The notes under the pieces are model-generated. The model did not search any database and was not told the origin of the DNA. It worked only from the letters and a program-made list of their open reading frames with translations. A program made the position numbers and the translations under genes. A DNA stretch of 64,000 nucleotides, taken from positions 143,501 to 207,500 of the forward strand of contig JACCIC010000288.1 of NCBI GenBank assembly GCA_018907035.1. The letters run 5' to 3'. Shown piece after piece: positions 26,030-38,473 of the stretch (position 1 is its first letter; every line of letters starts with the position of its first letter). Origin of the DNA: Sycobia sp. Sy_11 (taxonomy: Eukaryota > Arthropoda > Insecta > Hymenoptera > Epichrysomallidae).

Positions 26030-26800
26030 CGATAAATGAGGATGTACTTCATATAAACGTTCTCCGACACGCGGATGTATGTAAGTTTGCAAATCCGGAT
26101 TATCTCGGTAGCAACTTTATACGATGCCTTTGACGTGAAATAATTTTTATCAAGTACATAAATTTAATTCCGAATGGCGGCACTCTTTAACAATGTGACC
26201 CTTACCGATACGTATACTCTGAATTTTAACCACTAATACACTTGAATACATTCGTGGACTGGTAGGCTTGTCAAACTTTTCACTGAAATCAAAAAAATTT
26301 ACAAATTTCAAATACATATTTCCTTTAACCCTCCCCCCCTCTCATAAATAGTTTATTTCAGTCGATAAGCTGCTTGCTTGAATCAAGCAAGAACATTTCT
26401 CGAATCGAATAGATTTTCTGCTTAAAAATGAATGCTTAAAAATGCCTCTTGCCTCAAATAAATAACTTTTTAATTTATCATAAAATATTATAACGTTCAT
26501 GGAAATTGAAATAAATATGTATTTTCTTTTCTCCCCAAAATTGAAAATAATTTTATTTTTTACGTACGATGCGAGTGCGACCTTCTGATGCTGGACAAAA
26601 CCCCGAGGTTTTTAACATTATAAAACGTGTCAAAATAATTCCGATAATATATTTTTATATATCGACTTTTGCTGAATTTCAGCGAAAGTATTACAGAATG
26701 CCCTGGTAACGCCATATCTATATACCTACCGAGAGCGAACGGAAAAACTTTATACCTTTCCGGTCTCTAACTCTCAAATAAGGAATTCTCATTCACGCAC
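26030..26800. other. Unassigned unique sequence
   Basis: No exon, array or transposon recognised. Confidence 0.5.
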
Positions 26801-26805
26801 ACGCA

Positions 26806-26836
26806 CGCGTGCGCGCGCGCGCACACACACACACAT
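26806..26836. repeat. (CG)n(CA)n alternating tract
   Basis: Purine-pyrimidine alternation with Z-DNA potential. Confidence 0.9.
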
Positions 26837-27430
26837 GCACATGCATATATAGAGGGTTCAAAGACGCACGTCCGGAAAACGCAGCCGTGAAGCACGAGGA
26901 AAGCTACGAGGGGCATCAAGGGGAAACGGCATCGCGTCTCCCAGGCCGAAAAGAGGGAGGCGGTGTCGGCGGGGGTGGCAGGTCGAATAAAATATCCTCG
27001 TCGGCTGCCCGGGGAGTGTATACGTATACGGGGGCGCCTGCCTCTTGCATCTGTTTCGGCATCTTCTCAACGGGCACTTTGTGTGTGTGTGTGTGTGTTT
27101 GTGAGAGAGAGATACCCGGGAGCGTCTCTTGGGCTCGTGCACGCATATGCGTATAATAATATAACGCTCTGTACTTCGTGGAGCAGCTGCCTGGCGGTCC
27201 CGGGCGCTTCTAACGGAGTTTACCTGGAATAGCGTAGTGCGGCGCGCGGGGGGGGGGTCGGGATGGCGGCGAGACGATTCTGTACCGGGCGGGTTGCATA
27301 ATTAATTCGAGACGTTTCCTGAAAGCGCTACCGCGTGCCCGTATACACGCTTTAGGCGTGTATGTGCGGAAAACGAATTTTCATGAATTATTCTTCACTA
27401 TGACCTAATTTCTTTATATCTAATTTTTAT

Positions 27431-27504
<74 letters not shown>

Positions 27505-27655
27505 TTGACCTTTTCCATATGGATAACGGCTCATAGACTGTTCGAATATTGAAACAAATATTTGTATATTATAACGTAATATCAATGTAAAAACTTGAGA
27601 ATTTGAGGACGGGCGATTGTGGCGATGTACACACACACACACGCGCGCGCGCGCC
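27431..27655. repeat. (CA)n(AT)n 27431-27501 and (CA)n(CG)n 27630-27655
   Basis: Compound arrays either side of about 130 bp of unique sequence. Confidence 0.94.
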
Positions 27656-28256
27656 TTTGCAAATATTAGAAATATTTTTGGCACTGACCGTCAATGCTCA
27701 TCAAGCTTCTAAGCAAGCGCCAGTACGTGGAGATTACGGGCGGAGAATTTAAATGTAATCTAAAGATATTTCTCATATTAGGAAACCTTTTATATTCATA
27801 ACATCGGTCAATTATGCATGGACAGCGGGGCGGAGAAGTACCCGATAAAATGATCCATATGCTCACAAGCTCGTTATACAATCCATGATCGCTGAAACAA
27901 AATAGTCCAAAGGGGCGGGGCTCAGAAGGGGGGGGGAGTCGATAACGCGACAGAAAGACATCTAACTATCGCACATATATAAATAATGTCCTCGTTGCCT
28001 CGATCGAAGTCGCGCGGCCGAGCCGTGCGAGCGGGCCGCGCCTCGTTCGAGAATCGGAGTTTTTACGAAGAGGCCGACATCGTTGGGCCGAGAAATGCTT
28101 TTCCGTGGCGGTGGAAGCAAAAAAAAAAAAAAAAAACAGAAAACCAAACGAACGATCGGCGTATATATATATAGCGAGCAAATCGCCGTCTGTCTATAAT
28201 GTAGATCAATACGGGGATACCGTGAAATTCCAGACTTATAAAGAATTGGCCGTATA

Positions 28257-28258
<2 letters not shown>

Positions 28259-28301
<43 letters not shown>

Positions 28302-28680
28302 GTTAATATAGCGGAGAGTGCAATGATCCCCTCCCCCTCAGTGGATGTTGTAAACTTTGCCGGAAGCGAGGAAAAAAAAAGATAGATGTACAGACCTATA
28401 ACTGTTACATACGCGAGTGTCTGTATAATATAAAGTTACGTATATGTGCGACTCGATGGATTCGTGGGTGAAAGAAGAGGGGAGGTGGATCGGGGTTGGA
28501 GGAAAATCAGAGAGTCGGCGGGTTTGTCAAAAAAAAATAAAACAAAAAAGAAAACAGGATAATATATGTAGGCGTGCGCGTGCACGCAATGGTGTCGCCC
28601 TAGGGTGAGAGAATGCTCCCCTGTCTCTTACATTCTCTCTTGCCCCCGAGAAAAGTCAGCTTTCGTTTTGAATTATATAT

Positions 28681-28735
<55 letters not shown>

Positions 28736-28738
28736 TTT
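28259..28738. repeat. (AT)n arrays 28259-28302 and 28674-28738
   Basis: Mostly pure AT with single GTAT or CATA variants at the margins. Confidence 0.94.
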
Positions 28739-29286
28739 ATATAGTAAAGAGTCATATCCTTTTTTCTAATATTTTTTTTAACGGAGTACCGCGATGCTTG
28801 AGCACACTCGCGAGAGTGGCGCGCTGGGGGAGGGGGGGGGGCAGGTGGTTTAACGTATTTCTTTTCCAGGGCGTAGAGATTCAGAGACGCCTCGTTGGAT
28901 CGGGGTAATCTTACGCGGCGGGATTTCCTTCAATTCCACCGTAGACGCACAACTGAGAAACGGATTTTATTATTTTCACTATATGTAGAGTCAGAATTTT
29001 TTTTTGAATCGTCGAAGGAAAATTGATCCCTCTCGTTTTCGAATAATTTTTTAAGCATTCGAAGGCCAGATTATGAATTTTGAAGAAACCATCGCGATCG
29101 ACATGGTTGAAAAGTTCGTGGAAAGCTGTATACGCAATGTGTGAAAATCATCCGTAATCGAGGGAAAAAACGTTGCTATCCGCCTTGATCAATTATCGCT
29201 CCACAATATAAAGCGGCCACCCAACAGTCCACGATGATGTTTTATATTTCATTCGTTTCACCGAGGTTATGCAGTAATTTTTTCTT

Positions 29287-29331
29287 GATACTATCATAAT
29301 AAGAAGGAAATCTTCTTATTATGATAGTATC
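29287..29331. repeat. Perfect 20-bp hairpin with 5-nt loop
   Basis: Arm GATACTATCATAATAAGAAG at 29287-29306 is followed by a 5-base spacer and its exact reverse complement at 29312-29331. It is too short and too perfect for a typical insect pre-miRNA (usual stem about 30 bp with mismatches). It may be the remnant of a palindromic MITE or a replication-generated quasipalindrome. Confidence 0.85.
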
Positions 29332-29712
29332 GTCTTTATAAAAATACCGAATACATTGCGGACTTTGCAAGTCCGATTTTCAGACAATTTTCTAGTATTT
29401 TTATCGTCACACAGTCGTCCCGTCGAGTCAATTTCTGCCGATGCAGTTCCTATACACGATTTCCACCACGTTTGCGAGCGTCCGCCGATGTGTCGAGACT
29501 TTTGACGATAAATTTTTTTTTTGTTTTTTTTTTTTTCAATCGCGTCGACTCCGAGTACTTGGATTTTCGCGCGAGGGAACGGCGCTCCGGTCGTTCTCTT
29601 AATTTAAAAAACAAAAAGAAAGACAGAAGTAAACTCGAGAGTGGAGTCCGCTAGTAATTTTCGACCACTGAATAATCGTTTCCTCGAAAGAGCTCTTTTG
29701 CACGGGTTAATT

Positions 29713-29714
<2 letters not shown>

Positions 29715-29753
<39 letters not shown>
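29715..29753. repeat. (CT)n array
   Basis: About 38 bp, one TTT interruption. Confidence 0.93.
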
Positions 29754-30446
29754 ATTCTTCTAAGCGATTCAAACCTTGTGCTTTCTTCAAAATAATCGTT
29801 TACTGCACGAAATGATTCGTGCCGGCTTTTCAAATAATCCAGAGCTTTCATATCATGTACACGAAGGATTCTTTTACGCCGCGCCGGGGAAGAAATAATT
29901 AAGACTTGTCCCCCCTCCTCCGGCATCTAAATTAAATTTTATTGTGCTTTATATCCGAATTACGATTTCAATTTGAACTACTCTTTTTTCTGGATCAACG
30001 TCAATCTATTATATTATATTATAACCCATAGTGATCGATCGAGAAAAGAAATTTATAAAACCGTAGTTTTCATAACCGATCTGTAGATCAACCCAGCTTT
30101 GCTTATATAGGAAGCTGGTAATGTCGAAATAATAAGATCATTGCGTAAAAATTACAGTAAATCGATCCAACAAAACCTGATTCTCATATAGACACAATCG
30201 AAGCGAAGAGGCTCGACAGCGTGAAAACGAACGAAAAATACAATAAATCATAATAATAACAACAACAAAAAAGAAATGAATAAATAAAGAGAAACAAAAA
30301 GCAGCGAAACCAGAAACGGTGCGAAATCTTGGGCAGAGGTAATTCTCGTCGGTGGACATCCGTGAGAGAATGCGCGCAGGTGCTGTTTGGTGGGGAGGGG
30401 ACTTCCGTAAACCACCGTCCGCAAACAATAAGGCGCGACCGCGTCG

Positions 30447-30448
<2 letters not shown>

Positions 30449-30486
<38 letters not shown>

Positions 30487-30644
30487 GTGTGTGTGTGTGT
30501 GTGTGTGTGTGTGTTGGACGCGGGATGCCTTCTCGTTCAACATGCGCGAATGTTTAACGCAACCATTTCGCGCGCTCGGGAGAAAGGGCCGGGGGAGGGT
30601 GGGAGTGTGTGTGTGTGAGAGAGAATTTTATACTGTGATGTACT

Positions 30645-30694
<50 letters not shown>
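30449..30694. repeat. (AT)n(GT)n 30449-30514 and (GA)n 30650-30694
   Basis: Compound arrays enclosing a GC-rich patch of about 130 bp. Confidence 0.95.
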
Positions 30695-30697
<3 letters not shown>

Positions 30698-31439
30698 GGT
30701 AGCGCGGACGAAGGGACGAAATTAGAGCGAGGACAGGCGACGCGGGCATTACGAGATGAGCTTCGCTACCGAGAGCCGGAAGCGGGTCGGGTACGTTGCA
30801 GCCGAGCGGGTTTCGAGCTTCCCGATCTCCCCCTTCCCCCTCCGTCCCGTGATAATTTGAACAGATCGTTTCTATCGGCTGTATTATTGGTATAAGAGCG
30901 AGAGCGGAAGATAGTGGGAGGGGGTGGTGGAGACAGATACATGTGTATTTATTTGTAATCATGGATATAAACGAACTATAATTACTCACAAGGTATAAAT
31001 AATAAATGGCTACGTTCGATATATCGTCAGTAAATAAAAATTTAATGTACAATAATACAAATAAAAGCAATATAAATATAATATACCTACGCATTAAGTC
31101 AGTCTTATCAGTATCACGGTAGGCAGTAACACTGGCAGAAAATAAGAGAAAGAGCGAAAGCAAGAGAGGAGTTTTCCGATTCGAAATCTTTCGTCCGACG
31201 ATATCGGATCGTTACGCGTTCCGGTCCAATAAGCGCTTCTTCGCCGAGCGTCGGGCGCGACTCTGCTCCTCTCCCAATTACATTTCCCGCGCTGCGCGTT
31301 TCGGCCCTCGAAAATTGACACTGCTGCCCATTTGATAATGGTGACCGTGGTATTATTCGCCAATCAAACGAATAAAGGCAGTCCCAATCGATTACCATGG
31401 TCCTGAGCTTCGGATCGAAACACGCACAAAATGAATTTT

Positions 31440-32860
31440 CGCCAGTCTATATATTATCATATATATATACATATATTTTGTCTTTTCTAAATTTGATCAA
31501 ACGATGATTTATCCCCGATTATTCGAAATTTTACAGAGGACGCATTCCGACGATTTAACAATTTGAGGTCGGTGAATCGATAAAAACTAAAACTTTTACA
31601 GATTTTTTCGAACGACATCGAAAAGTCGTTCGAGTATGAAAAATAATTAAATTTATTTATTAATCGAGGCACGCGGGGCGAATGTGCGGCAATTCTGTAC
31701 AAAAATGCGCACATCTGCCGTCTCGTCCGCTGCCCAACCAATCTGTCCTTCAAAACCCGTGGCCGATTGGCGCCTCTATTTTTGTCGAGCGTCGACAGTG
31801 GGCGACGACGTTCAATAGCGCAAAACAAAAAAAAAATATTTTCATTAATCGAGTCCCCAAAAAAAAAAATTAGCCCGCGAGGTTCGACTACTGCCTCGGC
31901 GTCGGCTTTATCAATCGCTATATATACAGGTGTGATACGTGAAACGAGGACGAATCGCATTTATGCTACGAATTCAGGATGAGAGGGGGATGGTTTAAAC
32001 GGTAATCTACCAGTAAGAATAGATATGAGTTTCTTCTTACTCTACAAAAAAAAAAGAAGATATAGAAATCTCGTCAATCATAGGCACGCGTATTTGTCGT
32101 TTCAATCGTACTAGCGCACGGAGTTAATGTCCCGATTTTGCGATCGGAGCGCTGAATTTTCTCGTAAACGAACCGATTTGCATTCGTGACCAATGCAGCG
32201 CCGACAGTTTACGACACGGGATTCAGACTCGCGATCGACACTGTTCACATTCTCGCGCGCTTACTCACGCTTCCGACACGTTTAGCCGAATGAGACTCCC
32301 TAAGCGCTAATTTGTAAGTATTGCTAATGATTTTGGACTATTCAATTGCTTTGATAAAATGGAGTGTACGGTAGATTTTTAATGCTTTAAATTAAATCAG
32401 TTCTACAACGTGAACGTACCAAGGAGCTTAATGGAGATTCTAATCCTATACGCGTGGTCGTGTGTACGAGTTACCCAAGGCTCTTTTTAACGACTATGAA
32501 ATCCGCCTCTCATATCAAGATCCTTTAGATTATATTCTTTACTTTTTGATTTTTTTTTTTTTTTCATTCTTATACGTTCGAGTACAGCCGCTGTAGCAAG
32601 AAGGGGACGCATAAGAAAATGATTGACCCCCTACCCCCTCCAGCCCCGCGCTATTCGTCTTACGTAATTTCGACACGACCCATAACTCGCAATCCATTGT
32701 GTGTGGCTTCCTATAACGAAAGGTGCGCCACGACTTGCCTCCCTATTTATGGACGTATATGTTCATATACGGAGGGCTTAGCGCGATTCGAAGAAAAGCA
32801 GATCGTGAAAAACGAACTGGAGCGACAGCGGGGAAAAATCTACATCCATCCTTTCTCCTA
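31440..32860. other. Unassigned unique sequence
   Basis: About 1.4 kb with little simple repeat. A 157-codon minus frame (31960-31487) shows no family motif and competes with plus-strand frames, so it is not credited. Confidence 0.45.
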
Positions 32861-32861
32861 T

Positions 32862-32863
<2 letters not shown>

Positions 32864-32918
<55 letters not shown>

Positions 32919-33019
32919 ATCTCCGCACGAAATCGAGCCGAACACACCGCGCACGAATACCCATACACAAATCGCACACGTTCTTCTGTAGACTCACCTC
33001 TCTCACTCCTTCTCTCTCC

Positions 33020-33069
<50 letters not shown>

Positions 33070-33338
33070 ATCCCTCCCCGTTCGCGGTGTTCCACGGATT
33101 TACCGCGATCGTGAGCTCGTTACGTTATAACTCCCGCGAGAGCTCCACGTTCGCGGCCGCGGGCGCGAGTAGGTAGGGAATCGGAGCGGAGGCTGGGTTT
33201 ACGGAGGATTATTAAGGCGTGCGCTCGCGGTTTTTTTTTCTCGCGCAGCGGGGCCACTGCACGCGAGCCAGCCGTGCTCGCGCGCGAGAGCTACTCGAAT
33301 CCTCCGCGGTATATCTATGTGCATGTGTGTCTGTGTGT

Positions 33339-33371
<33 letters not shown>
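32864..33371. repeat. (AT)n 32864-32917, (CT)n 33021-33066, GT/GC tract 33317-33371
   Basis: Three arrays around a CpG-rich core of about 230 bp (33080-33310). The last contains alternating GCGCGC and GTGTGT with Z-DNA potential. Confidence 0.94.
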
Positions 33372-33614
33372 TACATACGGCGCGGTTTACGGCTTACGTA
33401 AGATCCGGAAAAGGCGAGAGAGCGCGCGCGCACCCGTCCCTGATCTCCATTATTTTGTCGAGTGAGTTGCGCTCGGACTTTGTATATAAATATAACCCTA
33501 TCGCTATACAGAACGTATATAACGTAAACGTAGCTGCATATAGCTCAGCATCCTATATATATATACGGCTCGAAGGAAACTTCCCAGGATCACTTTATTC
33601 CAATATATGGTTTG

Positions 33615-33617
<3 letters not shown>

Positions 33618-33660
<43 letters not shown>

Positions 33661-33677
33661 TTATTTATTTATTTATT
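33618..33677. repeat. (AT)n passing into (TTTA)n
   Basis: About 40 bp of AT then five TTTA units. Confidence 0.94.
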
Positions 33678-33882
33678 GTAGGATTTTAAAATTATAGGGA
33701 GTGAATATTCCCTTCTACGAGATTGATCTTTGATTTTGACTTTTTTTTTATAATATTAAAAATGGACCATTCTGTTGAGAGTCGATAATCACTTTCTGAA
33801 AACATGATTTGCTGAAAGCAATAATGTAACGTAATAAAATACGCCTGAAAATTTTGAAAGTATTGTCGGATTTATCTGATAG

Positions 33883-33885
<3 letters not shown>

Positions 33886-33923
<38 letters not shown>
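33886..33923. repeat. (AT)n array, left half split by the mariner insertion
   Basis: Pure AT up to the left terminal repeat of the mariner; the counterpart is at 35219-35265. Confidence 0.9.
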
Positions 33924-33928
<5 letters not shown>

Positions 33929-35214
33929 AGGCGAACTTAATTCCCGACCTTCACATTTAGATGGTGATATAAGTAGTACGAAAAGTCAGTTTTGTCGAAT
34001 CTAGTACTAATGTTTCAGTTTTGGCATTTATCAATAAAATTCAATTAACAGACGCCATCATTTGTGTAAACATTATAATTGTTTGATCAGTGAAAAATGT
34101 ATGGTGATAAATCATTTTATCGACATCTCCTTTTGCACTATATGATTTGAAAAAAAGGTAGCAGAAATTTATTGATTGCTTCAAGAATGTTATGGCAAAC
34201 AAGCTCCATCGCTTACAACATGTATAGAGTGGTTTCAGTGGTTTAGAAGTGGAGATACTGATGTTAATGACAAAGAACTTTCTGGACAACCTAAAATGTT
34301 TAAAGATAGTGAATTGCAAGCATTATTGGACGGAAACTCAGCTCAAATGCAGAAAGAACTCGCTAATAATTGACAGTGACAAGTAACAAAATAGTTGGCA
34401 AGCATTACATGTGATGGGACAAATTCATAAAGAAGGAAATGGATGTCACGCGATTTGACCGAAAGTGCAATCGATATAACCGAATCGATACAACATCACA
34501 CTGTCTCTGCTTGTCAGGCAAAAAAGAAGATTTTTCTGTGGCATATTGTGACTCGTGATGAAAAGTGGATATACTATGACAATTCTAAACGCATAAAGTT
34601 ATGCGTGGGCCTAGGCCAAACATCCTCATCGACACCAAAAGATCCATCGACAGCAAAACATCCATGGCCAAAAGGTATTGCTGTGCATTTGATGGGACCA
34701 ACAGGGTGTGGTATACTACGAGCTGCTAAAACCGAATGAAACCGTCACTGCCTAGGTATACACACGCCAACCGAATGATTCGAAATAAAAATTGATCCAA
34801 CATAGATCAGCAATCGCGAGCAATAGGTGCAAAGTCATTCTCTTGCATGACAGCGCTCGGCCACATGTTGTGAAAGCTGTAAAAAACACCCTGTTGGAGC
34901 TCTAATGAGAAGTGTTGGTGCACTCAGCGTACTCGCCAGACACAGCGCCTTCTGATTACCACCTATTCAGATCGATGCAGCACGACCTCGTTGATACACA
35001 CATACGACATGTTTAAGAAGTGCGAGAATTTGTGGATGATTGAATCGCCTCGAAACCGCCATTGTTCTTTCGCCACGGTATCGTAATATTACCAGAAAGA
35101 TGGGAAAAAGTAGTAGAAAATGACGGAAAACATTTTAATTAAGCTAACGTGTATCCATTTTCCATCATAAATGTCTTTCTTCCGTTAAAATAGGTCGGAA
35201 ACTAAGTTCACTTC

Positions 35215-35218
<4 letters not shown>
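33924..35218 (+). mobile_element. Mariner (Tc1/mariner superfamily) DNA transposon, degenerate
   Basis: The element is about 1295 bp, the usual mariner length. Imperfect terminal inverted repeats of about 27 bp lie at 33924-33950 and 35192-35218. Their inner 24 bases match at 20 positions, with a conserved core GAACTTA and inner end CCGACCT. Both ends are embedded in (AT)n, so the TA target duplication fits (33922-33923 and 35219-35220) but cannot be proved. The arrays at 33886-33923 and 35219-35265 are best read as the halves of one (AT)n array split by the insertion. One transposase gene on the plus strand fills most of the interior and is broken. The element could therefore move only with help from another copy. 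Confidence 0.93.
34097..35142 (+). pseudogene. Mariner transposase, D,D34D type, inactivated by stops and frameshifts
   Basis: The frame opens at 34097 (MYGDKSFYRHLLLHY), shifts near 34148 and continues with LLQECYGKQAPSLTT and EWFQWFRSGD, the N-terminal helix-turn-helix region. LLDGNSAQMQKELANN, the linker GQIHKEG and the catalytic half then follow in changing frames. VTRDEKWIYYDN holds the first aspartate (codon 34557-34559), LHDSARPH the second (34849-34851), and SPDTAPSDYHLF the third (34954-34956). The last two are exactly 35 codons apart, giving 34 residues between them: the mariner D,D34D signature rather than the Tc1 D,D34E. The C-terminal WEKVVENDGKHFN ends at TAA 35140-35142. Defects include a stop in IY*LLQ, a stop after ELANN and tandem stops in LEL**EVL. 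The catalytic residues survive although the gene is dead. Confidence 0.94.
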
Positions 35219-35267
<49 letters not shown>

Positions 35268-35407
35268 CCTGTATATAAAGCGCGCACCATAGAAGATTTT
35301 TTAGGCAATTACGGAGAAGATCCTAACTTCTCCCTATATAAGGAAAAAAAAGGATATCTCAAAAGATTGGCAATAGAGACTCCTATATTCTCGTCGTTTT
35401 TGCTGGG

Positions 35408-35461
<54 letters not shown>
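35219..35461. repeat. (AT)n arrays 35219-35265 and 35410-35461
   Basis: The first is the right half of the array interrupted by the mariner; the second is separate. Confidence 0.93.
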
Positions 35462-35463
<2 letters not shown>

Positions 35464-35580
35464 AAACAAAAAGGCGTCTTCCACTGAACCGATTTGCCGG
35501 CGAAGATAGCAATTCGAGAGCTGGTAGTATCCATTGAGCTTTGATTTTAGAATGTTTCTATGCCTATATGTACGGGGAAG

Positions 35581-35628
35581 CCGTACATATTACATACCGT
35601 TTTGCCGTACATAGTACATACCGTTTTG
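35581..35628 (+). repeat. Two-copy 24-bp tandem duplication
   Basis: CCGTACATATTACATACCGT plus TTTG is repeated directly at 35605-35628 with a single difference (ATATTAC against ATAGTAC). A neighbouring ATGTACGG...CCGTACAT inverted pair (about 35568-35588) overlaps the first copy. Confidence 0.85.
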
Positions 35629-35629
35629 C

Positions 35630-36215
35630 TCATTCGCGGACGATTTTTCTAACTATTCTTTACCATTAAGTCACATTTTGCTTCTCACATAGTATTTTAC
35701 GTTTAGGTATTGTATCACATGTGGTATCAGTTTGTTCGCTAGTAGGTTATGAAAATCTTACTTTTTTCACAGTTGACCATTAGATGATCTCTGAGGACGA
35801 TACAAAGTTCTTCGAAACATGTCTCCCATCAACATGCACTCTTGTCCGAGACAGTTTTGCAAAATGAAACCTTTCTACGAGATCTTTCAGTCTCGATAAT
35901 TAAAAAAATTAGATGGACCTTCCCACGATCATATGATTTAGTCAAATCGATTCCACACACCAAAATACGCTAACCAAGCAAAGTATCCCACTCTGTTTAC
36001 GAATCCAAAGATACAACTGCGTAGGTAGCTAGATCTGTAAGAAATGAGAATGATTTTATAGTGACTTTTGCACATGATCGTTGTGTCAAAATCAAGGTTA
36101 TCAGTTAATTATGTTGACCAAATCCTATATATCTTCATACAACTTTTGCACAAGGAGCCGTTTTTGTTGATGCACGATGCTCTTTTAAAAAGAGTCATTC
36201 ATGATTCTCGTTACA
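35630..36215. other. Unassigned unique sequence
   Basis: No exon recognised. A CTGAGGA...GAAAC pair at 35791-35817 resembles motifs found near the ends of some retroelements but lacks a convincing stem. Confidence 0.4.
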
Positions 36216-36218
<3 letters not shown>

Positions 36219-36269
<51 letters not shown>

Positions 36270-36575
36270 ATATGGTAGCTATATATACGGTGGATAATCG
36301 GCGCGCGCGAGGGAATCGCTCTCGCAATCGGAGAACGAGAGAGCCCGCGCACTCGCCAGGGATTGAGACTTTAATAAACGTGATCTCGAGAGGCGGCCGT
36401 TTGCCCTTTGGAATACCAGGTAGTTTTTTATATGCGCTGCGAACGAGGGGAAAGAGGAAGAGGGGCGATGAAGAAGGCGAGGAGGATGGAAAGTGCGGCG
36501 GCCAAAGCCGGCGTTTAAACATCGGCTCCATAGACTTTGTAATAAAATGTTTGCTGCGTCGGCCATGCGTATGTG

Positions 36576-36620
<45 letters not shown>

Positions 36621-36693
36621 TTCTTGGTGGAATGCGGTGGACGAGAGACGCACGCTTGAAAAGTTTCAATGATTATACAAGCCCGCGCATCCC

Positions 36694-36758
<65 letters not shown>

Positions 36759-36759
36759 G
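36219..36759. repeat. (AT)n(GT)n 36219-36271, (AT)n 36577-36617, (AT)n(CA)n 36694-36759
   Basis: Three arrays; the 251-codon plus frame through them is largely poly-YI and poly-TH and is rejected. Confidence 0.95.
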
Positions 36760-36952
36760 AAACAATCATCCTCCATTCGGTTCATTCAGTGTGAATATAT
36801 ATGAATATGTATATACTAAGTAGCTATACGCGTTTATCGATGCACATTTGCACATAGAATCTCTCCGCGGTTGAGACGCTGTGGATTATTATTATTATTA
36901 GTATTATTACTGGTCCACGTCGCCGCGTGACGTGAGCGAAGAAGTTCCTGTA

Positions 36953-36956
<4 letters not shown>

Positions 36957-37010
<54 letters not shown>

Positions 37011-37195
37011 AAAGAACACTCGGGGTTTATAATATATAGGGATTATTGAGATTTTATTGATTATTGCACGAGCTGTGTATGTTTTTAACATGCATATGCA
37101 AGTCGCGCTATAAAACTTTTGGTTTTAACTCTTCATGCTTTGGGTGTATAAACGAGGGGGAAGTTGAAAAACGTTCTCCCTTGGGATTGATAAAG

Positions 37196-37234
<39 letters not shown>

Positions 37235-37501
37235 AAAGATTTTATATTCGGTTGTTAGTGTCTTTAATATAAATATACTTATTTTGCATTTGTATATAGA
37301 TACCAAATGCACGAAGAGACTCTGATTGCTTCTGCAAATATTTCTCTTTAAATGTAGTGAAAGAAAAGGGCAGCATTTTAAAATTTTGCTCTGCAGTGTA
37401 GTACGGCGGTTTCGGACACGTACCGAAATTGCGGTTCTTCTTCAAAAAAGTTCATTCACCTATCGCGCATTAACTTCCGTTGAAAATCACAAGCGCATAC
37501 T

Positions 37502-37551
<50 letters not shown>
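36957..37551. repeat. (AT)n arrays 36957-37007, 37197-37232, 37504-37551
   Basis: Pure AT arrays; a short ATT tract lies at 36886-36908. Confidence 0.95.
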
Positions 37552-37554
<3 letters not shown>

Positions 37555-38238
37555 AGTAGACGACCACCGCCAAAATACACTTAAACTCCAATTTCGTACT
37601 GTCCATTCGTTCATAATTATAGAATTCGAGGGACGAATGAACTGGGTCGTTACGGAGAGCACGTTATAATTCCGACATTAAATGCGGCGCAAATAGGAGA
37701 AGAAGGAAGTGTAAAATTTTAATCGCCGGTTTTACGCCGCCCACGGTAAAACGGAACGCGCGACAGCCCGGTATTATTTGAGCATGTCGCCGTGACGTTT
37801 TTAAGAATTCTTTAAAGACACGGATAATTGCGCGGGGGGGGGGGACCGCCAGTAAGCATGTATTACGCGCAATAATTTATTTTCACGACGTAATGCCTAA
37901 TTACGAGCGAGCGTTTTGGGCAGCCCTCTAATAAACGTTGTTGTTACACATTCGCCCTCTTATATTTATGTGCTCGTATCCGCATATCCACTTTGAGAAA
38001 TTGCGATACACGATTTTACTTACAAGCCATGTATGGTATAATAATAAGTGCGAATTATAAGTTTTCTTTTTATGCGCACCAAGTCGCATCGAAACCTCTT
38101 TCAATTGTTTCCAAAGACGGTTGCGCAAAATCGTTGAGCAAGTTACCGACTGCACTCTGTCACATCCGTATTAATTACAAAACGTCGCGGTGCAATCGCT
38201 TTGAAACCCACGGTGTGCAATATTAATTTAAGTATATA
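37555..38238. other. Unassigned unique sequence, GC-mixed
   Basis: About 680 bp free of arrays except one G-run (37834-37844), with CGCC, TAATTA and AATAATTTATT motifs. It could be a regulatory block, but nothing specific supports that. Confidence 0.35.
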
Positions 38239-38239
38239 G

Positions 38240-38291
<52 letters not shown>
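38240..38291. repeat. (AT)n array
   Basis: About 51 bp, pure. Confidence 0.95.
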
Positions 38292-38473
38292 CTGCTTAAG
38301 AAGAAACGTTTTTTTTTAACCTGCAAACGTTCGAATGTAGAGGATATTACGCCTTTTAAGAAAGATAAAAAAAAAATCATTTCTTATTGGTAGATTTTTT
38401 TTTTTTTGATTTTCATTCTCACGCGATCGACGTATCATTTACGCGATCTTCTAATTTTATGTAAACACCCTTG

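Noticed and set aside
31487..31960. 157-codon minus-strand frame without simple repeats
   Set aside because: No recognised domain, no supporting splice sites, and plus-strand frames are open in the same region; it looks like chance in mid-GC sequence.
32993..33000. GTGAGT donor on the minus strand near 32999
   Set aside because: Lies at the edge of a (GA)n context with GAGAGAG before it, so the match is produced by the repeat.
35791..35817. CTGAGGA...GAAAC resembling a hammerhead ribozyme core or retroelement end
   Set aside because: The sequence between the two core boxes does not form a clean stem II and no flanking stems I/III were found.
36068..36823. 251-codon plus-strand open frame
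   Set aside because: Carried by three (AT)n arrays and a (CA)n array; the unique parts show no motif.
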